This document shows positions 14,657 through 23,351 of a stretch of 35,811 nt of DNA, piece by piece; position 1 is the first letter of the stretch; each line of letters begins with the position of its first letter. The notes beneath the pieces were generated by a model. The model was not told the origin of the DNA. It searched no databases and saw only the letters and a list, made by a program, of their open reading frames with translations. Made by a program: the position numbers and the translations under genes. The stretch comes from an uncultured bacterium. GTDB taxonomy: Bacteria; Planctomycetota; UBA8108. Where the stretch lies: positions 1-35,811 of the forward strand of contig CAJWMA010000004.1 of NCBI GenBank assembly GCA_913042995.1, read 5' to 3'.

Positions 14657-15826
14657 TCAGGATGACTCGAGCTCGTCCCAGGTAACCCGGCCATCGCTCT
14701 CCAGGGCCCGGGCGCAGAGAAGGGCTGAGAGGGTCGCGCGGTAGGCCACCTCGATGTCGGCCTCAGGCCTCTTCCCATCGAGCAGGCTCTCGAGAAAGGA
14801 TGCCATCGCCAGGCTGGTCTCATTGCCGCGGGTCCGGCACAGCTCGCGGCTCTTGCCGGAAGCATCCCAGGCCATGGCGTTGGAGATGTCGACGCCGGCG
14901 TTCTCGCAGAAAACCAGCTCGTAGGCGCCGGAAAAGCGTCGATCGGGAATCGAGAAGTTCATGTGACTGAGCTGTACCTTGGCGCCGCCGGGATATTCCA
15001 GGATAGCTCCATAATGATCCATGGTGTTCTGCAGGGGAGCGGAGGCACCGGAATGGTTCAAGCCGCCAAGAGCCACCGCCGCCACCGGAGTGGAGGAGAA
15101 GACCCAGTTGAAGACATCGAATTGATGGGTTCCCTGCTCGAGGGCCAGGCCGCCTGATTTCTCCTGGCGGAAGAGCCAGGGTTTGTTCTTTCGCGAGCTG
15201 GCAACCCCATGCCACTGGGCCCGCACGAAGAGAATTCTTCCGGGCTCGCCGCCCTGCACATACCGGATACTCTCTCGGTAGCGCGGATTGTAGCGCCGCT
15301 GGAGACCGCATTGATAGAGCTGGCCGCGCCCCTCGGCATCCGCGCAGGCGCGCCGCAGCTGCCGGCACTCCTCGACAGTGAGCCCCAGGGGCTTCTCGCA
15401 GTAGACATGCCTCCCGGCGGCAAGCGCCGTCAGGGTATGGGGAAGATGCTGGTACGCGGGGGTCGAGATGACCACCGCGTCGACATCCCTGCAATCAAGC
15501 AGGGCCCTGTAATTCGTAAAACCTCTTGGCCCCGCCCCGGAACCTTCCCCCCCCCTGGCGATCTGAAGAGAGCGCTTGAGCCTGGAGGGATCTACATCGC
15601 AGAGCGCGGTAACCCGGGCATTGGCGGAAGCGAGAGCGGCGCCCAGGAGCTGTCGGCCCCGGTCACCAAGACCGATGAAGCCCAGGCGAACCTCGGCCTC
15701 AGAGCAGGAAGAATCCGCCGCTCGGGTCGCACGAAGCCCCATCGAGGCTCCCGCAACACCGGCGGAATGAACGAGAAACTGCCGGCGTGAGAGATCTGAG
15801 TTGTTTTTCTGCTTGTCGCTATTCAT
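14657..15826 (-). CDS. Tat-exported Gfo/Idh/MocA family oxidoreductase
   Basis: A 389-residue NAD(P)-dependent oxidoreductase. The N-terminus has a twin-arginine signal, S13-R-R-Q-F-L, followed by a hydrophobic stretch, so export in folded form is expected, as for many planctomycete members. The Rossmann fold begins LGFIGLGDRGRQL (48-60), and the E144-K145-P146 motif of the family is present in VYCEKPLG. The C-terminal domain has GGLALEQGTHQFDVFNW, with the His and Asp near the active site. The family oxidises or otherwise converts sugars and cyclitols; the substrate is unknown. The ATG at 15826 has no strong Shine-Dalgarno. The gene leads into the cobalamin adenosyltransferase gene. A gap of 272 bases up to the next gene (15827-16098) has no credible coding sequence and probably holds the promoter. 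Confidence 0.86.
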   Translation of the reverse strand: MNSDKQKNNSDLSRRQFLVHSAGVAGASMGLRATRAADSSCSEAEVRLGFIGLGDRGRQLLGAALASANARVTALCDVDPSRLKRSLQIARGGEGSGAGPRGFTNYRALLDCRDVDAVVISTPAYQHLPHTLTALAAGRHVYCEKPLGLTVEECRQLRRACADAEGRGQLYQCGLQRRYNPRYRESIRYVQGGEPGRILFVRAQWHGVASSRKNKPWLFRQEKSGGLALEQGTHQFDVFNWVFSSTPVAAVALGGLNHSGASAPLQNTMDHYGAILEYPGGAKVQLSHMNFSIPDRRFSGAYELVFCENAGVDISNAMAWDASGKSRELCRTRGNETSLAMASFLESLLDGKRPEADIEVAYRATLSALLCARALESDGRVTWDELESS

Positions 15827-16098
15827 TTGTCGTAACCGTCAAGATACGAACTATCGTTTGTACACTTTGCGCAGGCCAAAGGCAACGCAGATGGACGGTC
15901 CCGCCCGATGCCATAGAATCGCAAACAGCTATAAAATAAGCCCAGCACGCTCCAGAGGGCCTCCTGCGAGGTCAGGCCGTTTTCTGAGGCAGATGAAAAG
16001 AACACCCTACTTTCCGTTCTTTTCGAGCCATCGGGAGCAGAGAGGAGAACCTGCGGACTACCCGCCCGAAGACCATGGATCAATCTTCCACGATTCGA

Positions 16099-17202
16099 TC
16101 AGCCGCCCAGCAGAGCGAAGCTCTTGTCAATCTCTCCGTCTCCAATCATGGCATCACAGAGGATCCGCGCCGTCGCCGGAGCCTGGATGATGCCGGTCTT
16201 GAAATTGCCCGCGGCGATCCAGAGATTTTCGAGTCCGGGCCACCTGCCGATGAAGGGGCCGCCCAGGCGCATCGCCTTCGGCCGCAGGCCGGCCCATTGC
16301 CTGCTGACCATCTCTTCGGTCGCCGCAGGGAGAATCGTCCGCGCGGCGACCAGCAACTCGGCGAGACCATGCGGCGTGGTCGACTCATCGTAGCCCGCCT
16401 CCTCGACCGTGCTGCCGACCCAGGTCCTGCCTCCCGGTTTCGGAACCAGGTAGTAGGCGTTCCCGGAGCCGGCCAGGGCGAAGTGCACAACGCAGCCTGG
16501 CGGCGGAAGCTCCAGCTCGATCGCCTGGCCCCGCACCGGCCCCACATCCACCCGGCGCGAGCCGAGCGACTCGACGGCGCGCGGAGTCCAGCAGCCGGCG
16601 GCGACAACCACCTGCGACCGCGGCCCCAGGCGGGACGACCAGGGCTCGGGCAGGACCGCCCGGCCTGACTCTTCAGACAACTCCAGCCGGCCCGTCTCCT
16701 CTACCAGTTCGACACCAAGCCGCAGACAGGATGAACGCAGGGCCGCCAGCAGGGCGGCAGGATCGATGACGGCCTCACGGTCGAGCTCGAGACCGAACGC
16801 CTCTTCGCCGCCGTAGCCGGGAATGAGCTCCTCGATCCTGTCGCGGCCGCGCCAGGACGCCTCCACCCCGGAATTCTTCCAGAAGGTCAGCTCTCTTTCC
16901 GGATCGGTCGGCAGCTCATGGCGAAGGTGGATACAACCGCAGGGGCGGTAGCCCGTATCGATACCCGTCTCCTCGAGCAGCTCGGCCGCGATCGTTCCAT
17001 AGGAGTCGCCTCCCTCTCGCGAAAGCCGCGAAAAAGCGGACTGTGAGAGCCTGGGAGCCTGCAGGACCCCGACAGCGGAACCGCTCGCGCCGGCGCCCAA
17101 CTGGCGGGCCTCAAAAAGGGTCACCCTCCAGCCCTCGCGGGCCAGCCGGCGCGCCGTGAAAAGCCCTACAACTCCTCCACCCAGAATCGCGACATCATTC
17201 AT
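16099..17202 (-). CDS. FAD-dependent amino acid oxidase, ThiO-like
   Basis: A 367-residue flavoprotein of the D-amino-acid oxidase/DadA family. The dinucleotide-binding motif GGGVVG (8-13) with a following Glu at 31 binds FAD. Other family marks are ARQLGAGASGSAVGVL, GPVRGQAIEL in the middle, YYLVPKPGGRTWVGSTVEEAGYD, and the C-terminal WAGLRPK...AAGNFKTGI. These resemble glycine oxidase ThiO, which supplies the imine for thiazole synthesis, and related sarcosine or D-amino-acid oxidases. No other thiamine gene is nearby, so ThiO is a resemblance, not an assignment. The ATG at 17202 places the FAD loop at its usual distance; an ATG at 17268 would add 22 residues of no known type. No Shine-Dalgarno is evident. 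Confidence 0.8.
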   Translation of the reverse strand: MNDVAILGGGVVGLFTARRLAREGWRVTLFEARQLGAGASGSAVGVLQAPRLSQSAFSRLSREGGDSYGTIAAELLEETGIDTGYRPCGCIHLRHELPTDPERELTFWKNSGVEASWRGRDRIEELIPGYGGEEAFGLELDREAVIDPAALLAALRSSCLRLGVELVEETGRLELSEESGRAVLPEPWSSRLGPRSQVVVAAGCWTPRAVESLGSRRVDVGPVRGQAIELELPPPGCVVHFALAGSGNAYYLVPKPGGRTWVGSTVEEAGYDESTTPHGLAELLVAARTILPAATEEMVSRQWAGLRPKAMRLGGPFIGRWPGLENLWIAAGNFKTGIIQAPATARILCDAMIGDGEIDKSFALLGG

Positions 17203-17255
17203 GAAAACAGTACCTGGTCCCTGATTGTCTACCCTGTTGAGACTAACCGAAACGA

Positions 17256-17286
17256 CCGCCGGGAGCATCCCCCCCGAATCCGGCGG
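17256..17286. other. Inverted repeat between divergent genes
   Basis: CCGCCGG (17256-17262) and CCGGCGG (17280-17286) are perfect 7-base complements with a 17-base spacer. They sit between the divergent ThiO-like and lectin-domain genes. This could be an operator or chance in GC-rich DNA. Confidence 0.2.
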
Positions 17287-17392
17287 CAGAGAATACCGGA
17301 TGCCTGGCTGGCGAGAATATGCTGTGTCCTCCCCGCGGCGGAGCTTATGATCCGGCTACAGGTCTCTCGCGGCTTCCGTCTGCCTGAGAGCC

Positions 17393-18493
17393 ATGGCCCC
17401 CGAACCCTTCATGGTAACTTCGATGCTGCGAGACATACGCTCCCTGCTCCCGCTGGTTTTCTTTACCGCGCTGCTGGCGGCCAGTCCCGGCTGGGGCCAG
17501 GACGCGAAAAAGATCGCCGAGATTCTTCGCAAGGCAGCCGAGACGAAGGAAGAAACGGGCCTGAAAACTCCCTCGAAGACCCGGCAGGAGGAAGAAGAGA
17601 GGCTCCCCATCTTTCTCCTGCGTGACCGGGCGAGGATCCCGGCCCGGCCCGCATTCGAAACGATCAGCGTACGCACCCGCTACGGCATCCTCAAAATTCC
17701 CCGGGAGCAGCTCATCTCCGTACGCTTCGCCCCCCGTATCGATCCCGACCTGGAGAAAAAAACAGCCGCCCTCGTTGAGCGGCTCGGCTCGAGCGCCTCC
17801 CCCGGGAGAGAGGCCGCCGCCGATGCCCTGGTCAATCTTGGCGAGCCAGCCCTGGCCGCCCTCAAGCGGCTAGCTCCGGAAGCCGGAGAGGAGGTCCGCC
17901 TTGAGATCCTGCAGGTCGTCTCCAGGATCGAAAAGACCGGCAAAAGAAAGAGCCGCGGCGCGGGCAAATACAACGGCGCCATGGACGAAATCCATACTGA
18001 ATTGATGACCTTCAGGGGAGAGATCCTGACCGAAGGCTTTCCGCTCAAGACCCGCTATGGAGAGCTTCTCATCAAGGCCGTGGACCTGGAGTCCATCCGC
18101 TTCAAAGCAGATGGGCGAACTAACCGCGTCATCCATGTCGCTCCCAGCTTCCAACCCTCTGGAGCCTGGCTCGATACCAGGATGGATGTCGGCAAGAACA
18201 AGCTGCTCACTATCAAATCCAGCGGCGAGACCTCGATAGGGAGCTGGAACCTGACCGCCGACCCGGACGGAACCAATCGCTACTCCACCTTCAAATCAAA
18301 CCAGGGATTTCCCATGCTCTCGCTGGTAGGAAAGATCGGCAAGAGCGGCAAGCCCTTCAAGGCCGGCAAGAAATATCGCCTTCGGTCCCGGACCGCCGGC
18401 AGGCTGTACCTCGCGATCCAACCATTCGATTACGAGCCTGCGGGTGTCGATGGGCAATACCGATCCGTGATAACGATCACGGACGGCCCCTGA
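17393..18493 (+). CDS. Exported protein with duplicated TRYG motif, HEAT-like helices and PA-IL-like lectin domain
   Basis: A 366-residue exported protein. A signal peptide ends near residue 36. A charged helix (38-72) follows. Then comes a motif, VRTRYGILKIPREQLISVRF (93-112), that recurs as LKTRYGELLIKAVDLESIRF (218-237). Between the copies lies a HEAT-like helical pair (118-180). The C-terminus (about 254-362) resembles the PA-IL (LecA) galactose-binding lectin fold: W259-L-D-T, a central SIGSWNLTADPDG, LVGKIGKSGKPFKAG, then a final GQYRSVITI strand. PA-IL-like domains bind galactosides through calcium; whether the calcium ligands are kept could not be settled. The combination is not a named family. 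ATGs at 17411 and 17423 are alternative starts, the latter giving the most ordinary signal peptide. It lies 48 bases before the dehydratase gene and may be co-transcribed. Confidence 0.7.
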   Translation: MAPEPFMVTSMLRDIRSLLPLVFFTALLAASPGWGQDAKKIAEILRKAAETKEETGLKTPSKTRQEEEERLPIFLLRDRARIPARPAFETISVRTRYGILKIPREQLISVRFAPRIDPDLEKKTAALVERLGSSASPGREAAADALVNLGEPALAALKRLAPEAGEEVRLEILQVVSRIEKTGKRKSRGAGKYNGAMDEIHTELMTFRGEILTEGFPLKTRYGELLIKAVDLESIRFKADGRTNRVIHVAPSFQPSGAWLDTRMDVGKNKLLTIKSSGETSIGSWNLTADPDGTNRYSTFKSNQGFPMLSLVGKIGKSGKPFKAGKKYRLRSRTAGRLYLAIQPFDYEPAGVDGQYRSVITITDGP

Positions 18494-18541
18494 AAAGAAC
18501 GGCCTCCCGCGTCCGGGAGAAACAAGGAAAGACTGAACGCC

Positions 18542-19492
18542 ATGCCGGATCTCCAGCTTCCAGATCTCCTCGGAATCGAAACCGCCAGGAACCGGATCGG
18601 AGCACACGCGCATTGGACACCCCTGCTGAGCAGCCGATCGATCGGCGAGCTCTCAAACGCGGACGTCTGGCTCAAATGCGAAAACCTGCAGAAGGCCGGG
18701 GCTTTCAAGTTCCGCGGCGCCATGAACGCCTGCCTGCGCGCGGTCGAGGAGGAGAGGATGCCCGAAGCGGGAGTCATCACCTTCTCTTCGGGCAACCACG
18801 GTCAGGCGGTCGCCCTCGCCGCGAGGACGCTCGGCATCGATGGAACCATCGTCGTACCCGAGGACATCCCCTCGGTCAAGAAGGCCGCCATCGAGGCCTA
18901 CGGCGCCCGGCTGGAGATCGCCGGGCTCACCTCAACGGACCGGCACCAGCGAGCCCTGGAGCTCTCTGAGGAGAGCGGAGGCCTGATCATCCCGCCCTTC
19001 GACCATCCGGACGTGATTGCCGGGCAGGGAACGACCGGCCTCGAGATCATCGATGAACTGCCCGAGGTCGATGCGATCCTGGTTCCCACCGGCGGCGGAG
19101 GCCTGCTCGCCGGCGTGGCGATCGCGCTCTCCCACAGGAACCCATCGACCCGGGTCATCGCGGTCGAACCCGCCGATGCGAACGCCATGGCGCTGTCGGT
19201 CGAGGCCGGTGAGATCGTCACCCTCGACAGCGTACCGGGGACCATAGCCGACGGCCTGAAACCCATGGCCCCCGGCAAGCTGACCCTCGAGGCGGCGCTC
19301 GAGCACGTCGACCGGATCCTGCTGGTCGATGACGAGTCAATCCTGCGCGCCCAGCGCCTGCTGCTCGAACGCGCCAAGCTCCTGGTGGAACCCTCGGGCG
19401 CCGCGGGCGTCGCCGCGCTGCTGGGCTGCGATGAGCTCGCCGGCCTGCGGGTGGTGACCATCCTCACCGGCGGCAACACCGACCTGCCCTAG
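18542..19492 (+). CDS. Threonine/serine dehydratase family PLP enzyme
   Basis: A 316-residue fold-type II PLP enzyme, the size of catabolic threonine dehydratase or serine racemase without a regulatory ACT domain. K56 in FKFRGA is the Schiff-base lysine. S82-S-G-N-H-G-Q holds the substrate carboxylate, G184-G-G-G-L binds the PLP phosphate, and the C-terminal EPSGAAG and TGGNTD motifs complete the site. The usual SGGN serine near the PLP pyridine nitrogen is threonine here. It would deaminate threonine or serine to the 2-oxo acid, or racemise serine; the choice is open. AAGGAAA ends about 13 bases before the ATG. It follows the lectin-domain gene closely; the functional link between the two is unclear. 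Confidence 0.88.
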   Translation: MPDLQLPDLLGIETARNRIGAHAHWTPLLSSRSIGELSNADVWLKCENLQKAGAFKFRGAMNACLRAVEEERMPEAGVITFSSGNHGQAVALAARTLGIDGTIVVPEDIPSVKKAAIEAYGARLEIAGLTSTDRHQRALELSEESGGLIIPPFDHPDVIAGQGTTGLEIIDELPEVDAILVPTGGGGLLAGVAIALSHRNPSTRVIAVEPADANAMALSVEAGEIVTLDSVPGTIADGLKPMAPGKLTLEAALEHVDRILLVDDESILRAQRLLLERAKLLVEPSGAAGVAALLGCDELAGLRVVTILTGGNTDLP

Positions 19493-19572
19493 GTTCGCTT
19501 CGCGCAACACTGCCGCTCCAAAGCCTGGAACAAATCATCAGGCCATCGACCGCTTCCTGGTCATTAGGATTT

Positions 19573-19600
19573 TTGCCGAAACCCTTGTTTTCAGTAGAAT
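19573..19600 (+). promoter_or_regulatory. Sigma-70-like promoter candidate
   Basis: TTGCCG (19573-19578) and TAGAAT (19595-19600) are separated by 16 bases and match the -35/-10 consensus at four and five of six positions. The -10 box ends only 6 bases before the ATG at 19607, so a transcript from here would have almost no leader. Confidence 0.3.
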
Positions 19601-19606
19601 AAGAGC

Positions 19607-22600
19607 ATGCCTGGACTAACCGCGCTTACAACTCGATCCGGCACCCGGGGAACAACGGGCCTGCACCTTCTTTTTGCCGCGGCGCTGGCCGCTGTTTTCC
19701 TCCAGACCTGCGATGCCCGCGCCCTGGACGTGGCCGCGGGCATCGAGCTCTTCGAAAAGAAGATTCGGCCGGTGCTCGTCAAGAGCTGCTATAAGTGCCA
19801 CTCCGCGGAGTCGAAGAAGCTCAAGGGCAAGCTGCGGCTCGATAGCCGCGAAGGCTGGCTCAAGGGCGGTGAATCCGGAGCCGCCATCACTCCCGGCAAG
19901 CCCGGGGAGAGCCTGGCACTCTCGGCGCTCAGGTACGACGAGCTCAAGATGCCCCCGGGCGGGAAGCTGCCGGAGACCGTGGCGAAAGACTTTGAGAGCT
20001 GGATCCGGCTGGGCGCCCCGGCCCCGGCCTCCTTCGGAAACCCGACCCCGGCAACCCCCACAGAGAAAGTGATCGACTGGAAGACCGAGGCCGGCTTCTG
20101 GTCCTTCAAGCCGCTGACCGATTACCCGGTAAAAGACCCGGGACTGGAGGCGCCGGTTCGCAACCGGATTGACAACTACGTGTTCAGCAGGCTGACGGAT
20201 CAGAAGATGCGCCCGCCCGGTGAGGCCGATCGCAGGACACTCATTCGCCGACTCACCTACAACCTCATCGGCCTCCCCCCGACTCCCGCGGAAATCAACG
20301 ACTTCGTCAACGACAAGGATCCGCAGGCCTGGGAAAACCTGGTCGACCGGCTGCTTGATTCTCCCCACTACGGGGAGCGCTGGGGACGCCACTGGCTCGA
20401 CGTCGTGCGCTACGCCGACTCTAACGGCGCCGATGAGAACGCGCCCTATCCCCTCGCCTACCACTACCGCAACTATGTCATAGACGCCTTCAACGAGGAC
20501 CGCCCCTTCGACGAGTTCATCCGCGAACAGCTTGCCGGCGACCTCCTGCCGCATCCTTCGGACGCGGCCATCACCAATCGCCGGCTGACTGCGACCACCT
20601 ACCTGGCCATGGGAATCAAGATCGCGGCTGAGAAGGATGGCGCGAAAAAAGAGTCTGATATTATCGATGAACAGATCGACACGATCTCCCGGTCCCTGCT
20701 GGGAGTGACCGTCGCCTGCGCTCGCTGCCACAATCATAAGTTCGACCCGATCCCGACAAGCGATTACTACGCCATGGCCGGAGTTCTTCGCTCTACCAGC
20801 CTCAGCAACCGAAAGCTCGAATCCGGCGAGAAGAAGGCGCTGGGCAGGGAACTCGACGAGCTGAAAAAGGACCGTAACAAGCTCCGCGCGGCAGCCGAGT
20901 CCCGGATCGCCAACGAGGCGAAGAAAAATATCGCCTCCTACCTGGCGCACGCCCCGGGGGTGCTCAGATGGCAGCGGTACGCCATCCCGACCAGCCTCCG
21001 GCTCGCGCTCGCCGAACAGACCGCGCCGCCCTACACGGCCGCGGCCTCGACTGTCCCGCCCTCCCAGCTCAGCCAGCTTCACCTTCTGCGCGAGGCCGAG
21101 ACCCACGACCGGGGCACCGCGCGCGAAGATGACACCTATGGCAAGGGAATCGGCATCATCTCCGACAAGGGCGCGGGGCTGACCTGGGCCGAATACGACA
21201 TCGAGCTGCCGGAGGACGGCACCTACCAGGTGGAGTTCCGCTACGCGGCCCGATCTTCCCGCCCTGGCAAGCTGTCGGTCAACGGCAAGGTCGTCAACGA
21301 AAAGAGCATGGCCGGTGTCACCGGCACCTGGTACCCCGACAGCCAGAGGTGGTTTGTCGAGGGGCGCTACGGATTCAAGGCCGGAAAGAACGTCCTGCGC
21401 TTCGAGGTCGGCTCCGCGATGTCGCACCTCGATAAGATCGCCATCGCCCGGGTAGCTCCTCTCACCTCGCCGGTGGTCGAGGCGGAGAGCTTCCAGAGAG
21501 GCAACGTCAAGCCCTACACCTCCGACAAGGTGGTCTACATCTCCGACCCGGGCAACGCCGAGAACATCCATTTCATGGAATATGACATCGAGACGCCCCT
21601 CGACGGGAGCTATTCGCTCCTGCTGCGCTACGCCGCCCTCGAGTCGCGTCCGATGATCCTCTCTGTCGATGGCAAGGTCGTCTCCGAGAAAGCGATGGCG
21701 AAAACCAGCGGCGGCTGGGATGCCGTTCACCAGGGCTGGCAACGGGAGCTCGACCTGGAACTCACCGCCGGCAGGCACACGCTGCGCCTCGAACGAAAAG
21801 GCGCCGTCTCGCATCTCGACCAGCTGCGCCTGGTCCCGCCGGTCCCCGGCAACCGCGAGCTTCCCTCGCCAGCAGAGCTGGCTGGAAAAAACGGGCTCGA
21901 CCTCGGAGCGCTTCACCAATGGGCACGCTTCATCGACACCCAGGACAAGCCGAACGCCCCCTTCTACCTGTTGAACAACCTCAGCCACGGGGACGAAAAT
22001 TTCGTCGCGGGAAATAAAGAGTCCCTCGCCAGGCGCAAGCCCGGCAATCCCATCTCCAGGAAGCTGCTCACCCCGCCCCCGAAAATTCCCGGTGAGCTCG
22101 CAGCGCGGGCCGGCCTGCTCGTTACCGCGGCCCTGGCTGAAGACCGAGTGCCGATACTCGAACCTCTACACCACGCTCTCACCGGAAAGGATGGCCCCTT
22201 CACCCCCTACCGCCACGCAACCACGCACTATTCCCCGGACGAACAGAAAGCCGTCAACGCCCTCAGCCAGGCCATCGCCGGGCTTGAAGAGCGGCAGAAA
22301 AACATCCCATCGATCACGGTGATGGCGGTCTCTGATGGTTCGGTCACGGACCACCCCATCTACATTCGCGGAAATCACCTTCAGAAAGGCCCGGTCGTCC
22401 CACGGCGCTTCCTGACCATCGTCGAAGGCCACGAGCAGGCGGAATATCCGGAGAACAGCAGCGGGCGGCTGCGGCTGGCCAACTCGATCGCCTCGCCCGC
22501 CAACCCGCTGACCGCGCGCGTGCTGGCCAACCGAATCTGGCGCTGGCATTTCGGCCGGGCGCTGGTGAAGACCACCGAGAACTTCGGTCACTCAGGCGAG

Positions 22601-23329
22601 CAGCCGTCCCATCCGGAGCTCCTCGATCACCTCGCGCTGAAGCTGATCGAGTTCAAATGGTCCATCAAGGAGCTCAACCGGTATATCACCTCCTCCAGCA
22701 CCTACACGATGGACAGCTCCTACGCGCCCCGAAATGCTGAAATCGATCCGGAGAATCGCTGGTACTGGCGCTTCGAACCTCAGCGGCTGGAGGCCGAGGT
22801 CATCCGGGACGCCTTTCTCTTCACCTCGGGGCGTCTCGACCCGGCGCTCGGAGACGGCCCGACCAGCAAGGTGCGATCCCAGGATCCATCGCCTGAAAAC
22901 CTGCGGCAGAACCGGGCCTTCTACGAATCAAGTCGACGACGCTCGGTCTACCTGCCGATCATCCGGACCAACGTCTACAAGCTCTTCACTCTCTTTGATT
23001 TCCCAAACCCCGCGGCTCCCGCCGGCAATCGAACCACCACGACCGTTCCGACCCAGGCGCTGTTTCTGATGAACAACCCCTGGATGAACGGACTCGCGGC
23101 GGAGATCGCCCGCAAAACCGTGGCCGACCACAAGAGCGATGACCGGCGGATCCGCCACCTCTATGAATCTCTTCTCGGCCGCGTCCCGGACCAGGCTGAC
23201 ATCGACTCGGCCGGCAAGCTGCTCGAGGCGGCGCGAGAGCAGGCGGAAGCCGGGCAGCGGGCAGCGGCGGGATGGGAGTCCCTCTGTCATGCTATGCTCA
23301 TGTCCAGCGAGTTCCTCTACGTTCGCTAA
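19607..23329 (+). CDS. Exported DUF1549/DUF1553 protein with cytochrome c domain and two sugar-binding-like modules
   Basis: A 1240-residue exported protein of the planctomycete surface type. In order: signal peptide (about 10-40); planctomycete cytochrome c domain (45-135) with C61-Y-K-C64-H65 and the likely axial M115 in MPP; DUF1549 (about 185-400), including HWLDVVRYADSNG, and a second C371-A-R-C374-H motif followed by NHKFDPIPTSDYYAM; a coiled, charged stretch (about 405-435); two tandem beta-sandwich modules (about 527-615 and 655-743); and DUF1553 (about 945-1235), with LANRIWRWHFGRALV and TVPTQALFLMNNP. Function is unproven; these proteins are thought to bind heme and serve surface polysaccharide processing or electron transfer. 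The two modules share the pattern EYDIE.P.DG.Y...RYAA..SRP..LSV.GKVV.EK.MA and end SHLD, so they are a duplication resembling CBM6/35-type carbohydrate-binding folds. The DUF1501 gene follows after 22 bases. Confidence 0.88.
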   Translation: MPGLTALTTRSGTRGTTGLHLLFAAALAAVFLQTCDARALDVAAGIELFEKKIRPVLVKSCYKCHSAESKKLKGKLRLDSREGWLKGGESGAAITPGKPGESLALSALRYDELKMPPGGKLPETVAKDFESWIRLGAPAPASFGNPTPATPTEKVIDWKTEAGFWSFKPLTDYPVKDPGLEAPVRNRIDNYVFSRLTDQKMRPPGEADRRTLIRRLTYNLIGLPPTPAEINDFVNDKDPQAWENLVDRLLDSPHYGERWGRHWLDVVRYADSNGADENAPYPLAYHYRNYVIDAFNEDRPFDEFIREQLAGDLLPHPSDAAITNRRLTATTYLAMGIKIAAEKDGAKKESDIIDEQIDTISRSLLGVTVACARCHNHKFDPIPTSDYYAMAGVLRSTSLSNRKLESGEKKALGRELDELKKDRNKLRAAAESRIANEAKKNIASYLAHAPGVLRWQRYAIPTSLRLALAEQTAPPYTAAASTVPPSQLSQLHLLREAETHDRGTAREDDTYGKGIGIISDKGAGLTWAEYDIELPEDGTYQVEFRYAARSSRPGKLSVNGKVVNEKSMAGVTGTWYPDSQRWFVEGRYGFKAGKNVLRFEVGSAMSHLDKIAIARVAPLTSPVVEAESFQRGNVKPYTSDKVVYISDPGNAENIHFMEYDIETPLDGSYSLLLRYAALESRPMILSVDGKVVSEKAMAKTSGGWDAVHQGWQRELDLELTAGRHTLRLERKGAVSHLDQLRLVPPVPGNRELPSPAELAGKNGLDLGALHQWARFIDTQDKPNAPFYLLNNLSHGDENFVAGNKESLARRKPGNPISRKLLTPPPKIPGELAARAGLLVTAALAEDRVPILEPLHHALTGKDGPFTPYRHATTHYSPDEQKAVNALSQAIAGLEERQKNIPSITVMAVSDGSVTDHPIYIRGNHLQKGPVVPRRFLTIVEGHEQAEYPENSSGRLRLANSIASPANPLTARVLANRIWRWHFGRALVKTTENFGHSGEQPSHPELLDHLALKLIEFKWSIKELNRYITSSSTYTMDSSYAPRNAEIDPENRWYWRFEPQRLEAEVIRDAFLFTSGRLDPALGDGPTSKVRSQDPSPENLRQNRAFYESSRRRSVYLPIIRTNVYKLFTLFDFPNPAAPAGNRTTTTVPTQALFLMNNPWMNGLAAEIARKTVADHKSDDRRIRHLYESLLGRVPDQADIDSAGKLLEAAREQAEAGQRAAAGWESLCHAMLMSSEFLYVR
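21187..21837 (+). repeat. Tandem duplicated beta-sandwich modules inside the DUF1549/DUF1553 gene
   Basis: The encoded modules at about 21187-21450 and 21571-21837 align along their length. Both start W/F-x-EYDIE, have RYAA in the middle and GKVV at the core strand, and end with SHLD followed by a hydrophobic strand. They are diverged at DNA level, so the duplication is old. A segment with its own EAESF start lies between them. Confidence 0.65.
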
Positions 23330-23351
23330 CGATACCAGGAAGAAACCTGCG

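Noticed and set aside
15823-16083. Minus-strand frame of 86 codons in the gap upstream of the Gfo/Idh/MocA gene
   Set aside because: TTG start, overlaps the next start codon, and no family-like composition; more likely a promoter region.
19616-21988. Open frame of 790 codons on the minus strand
   Set aside because: It is the antisense of the DUF1549/1553 gene, has no recognisable domains, and is the kind of long shadow frame expected in GC-rich DNA.
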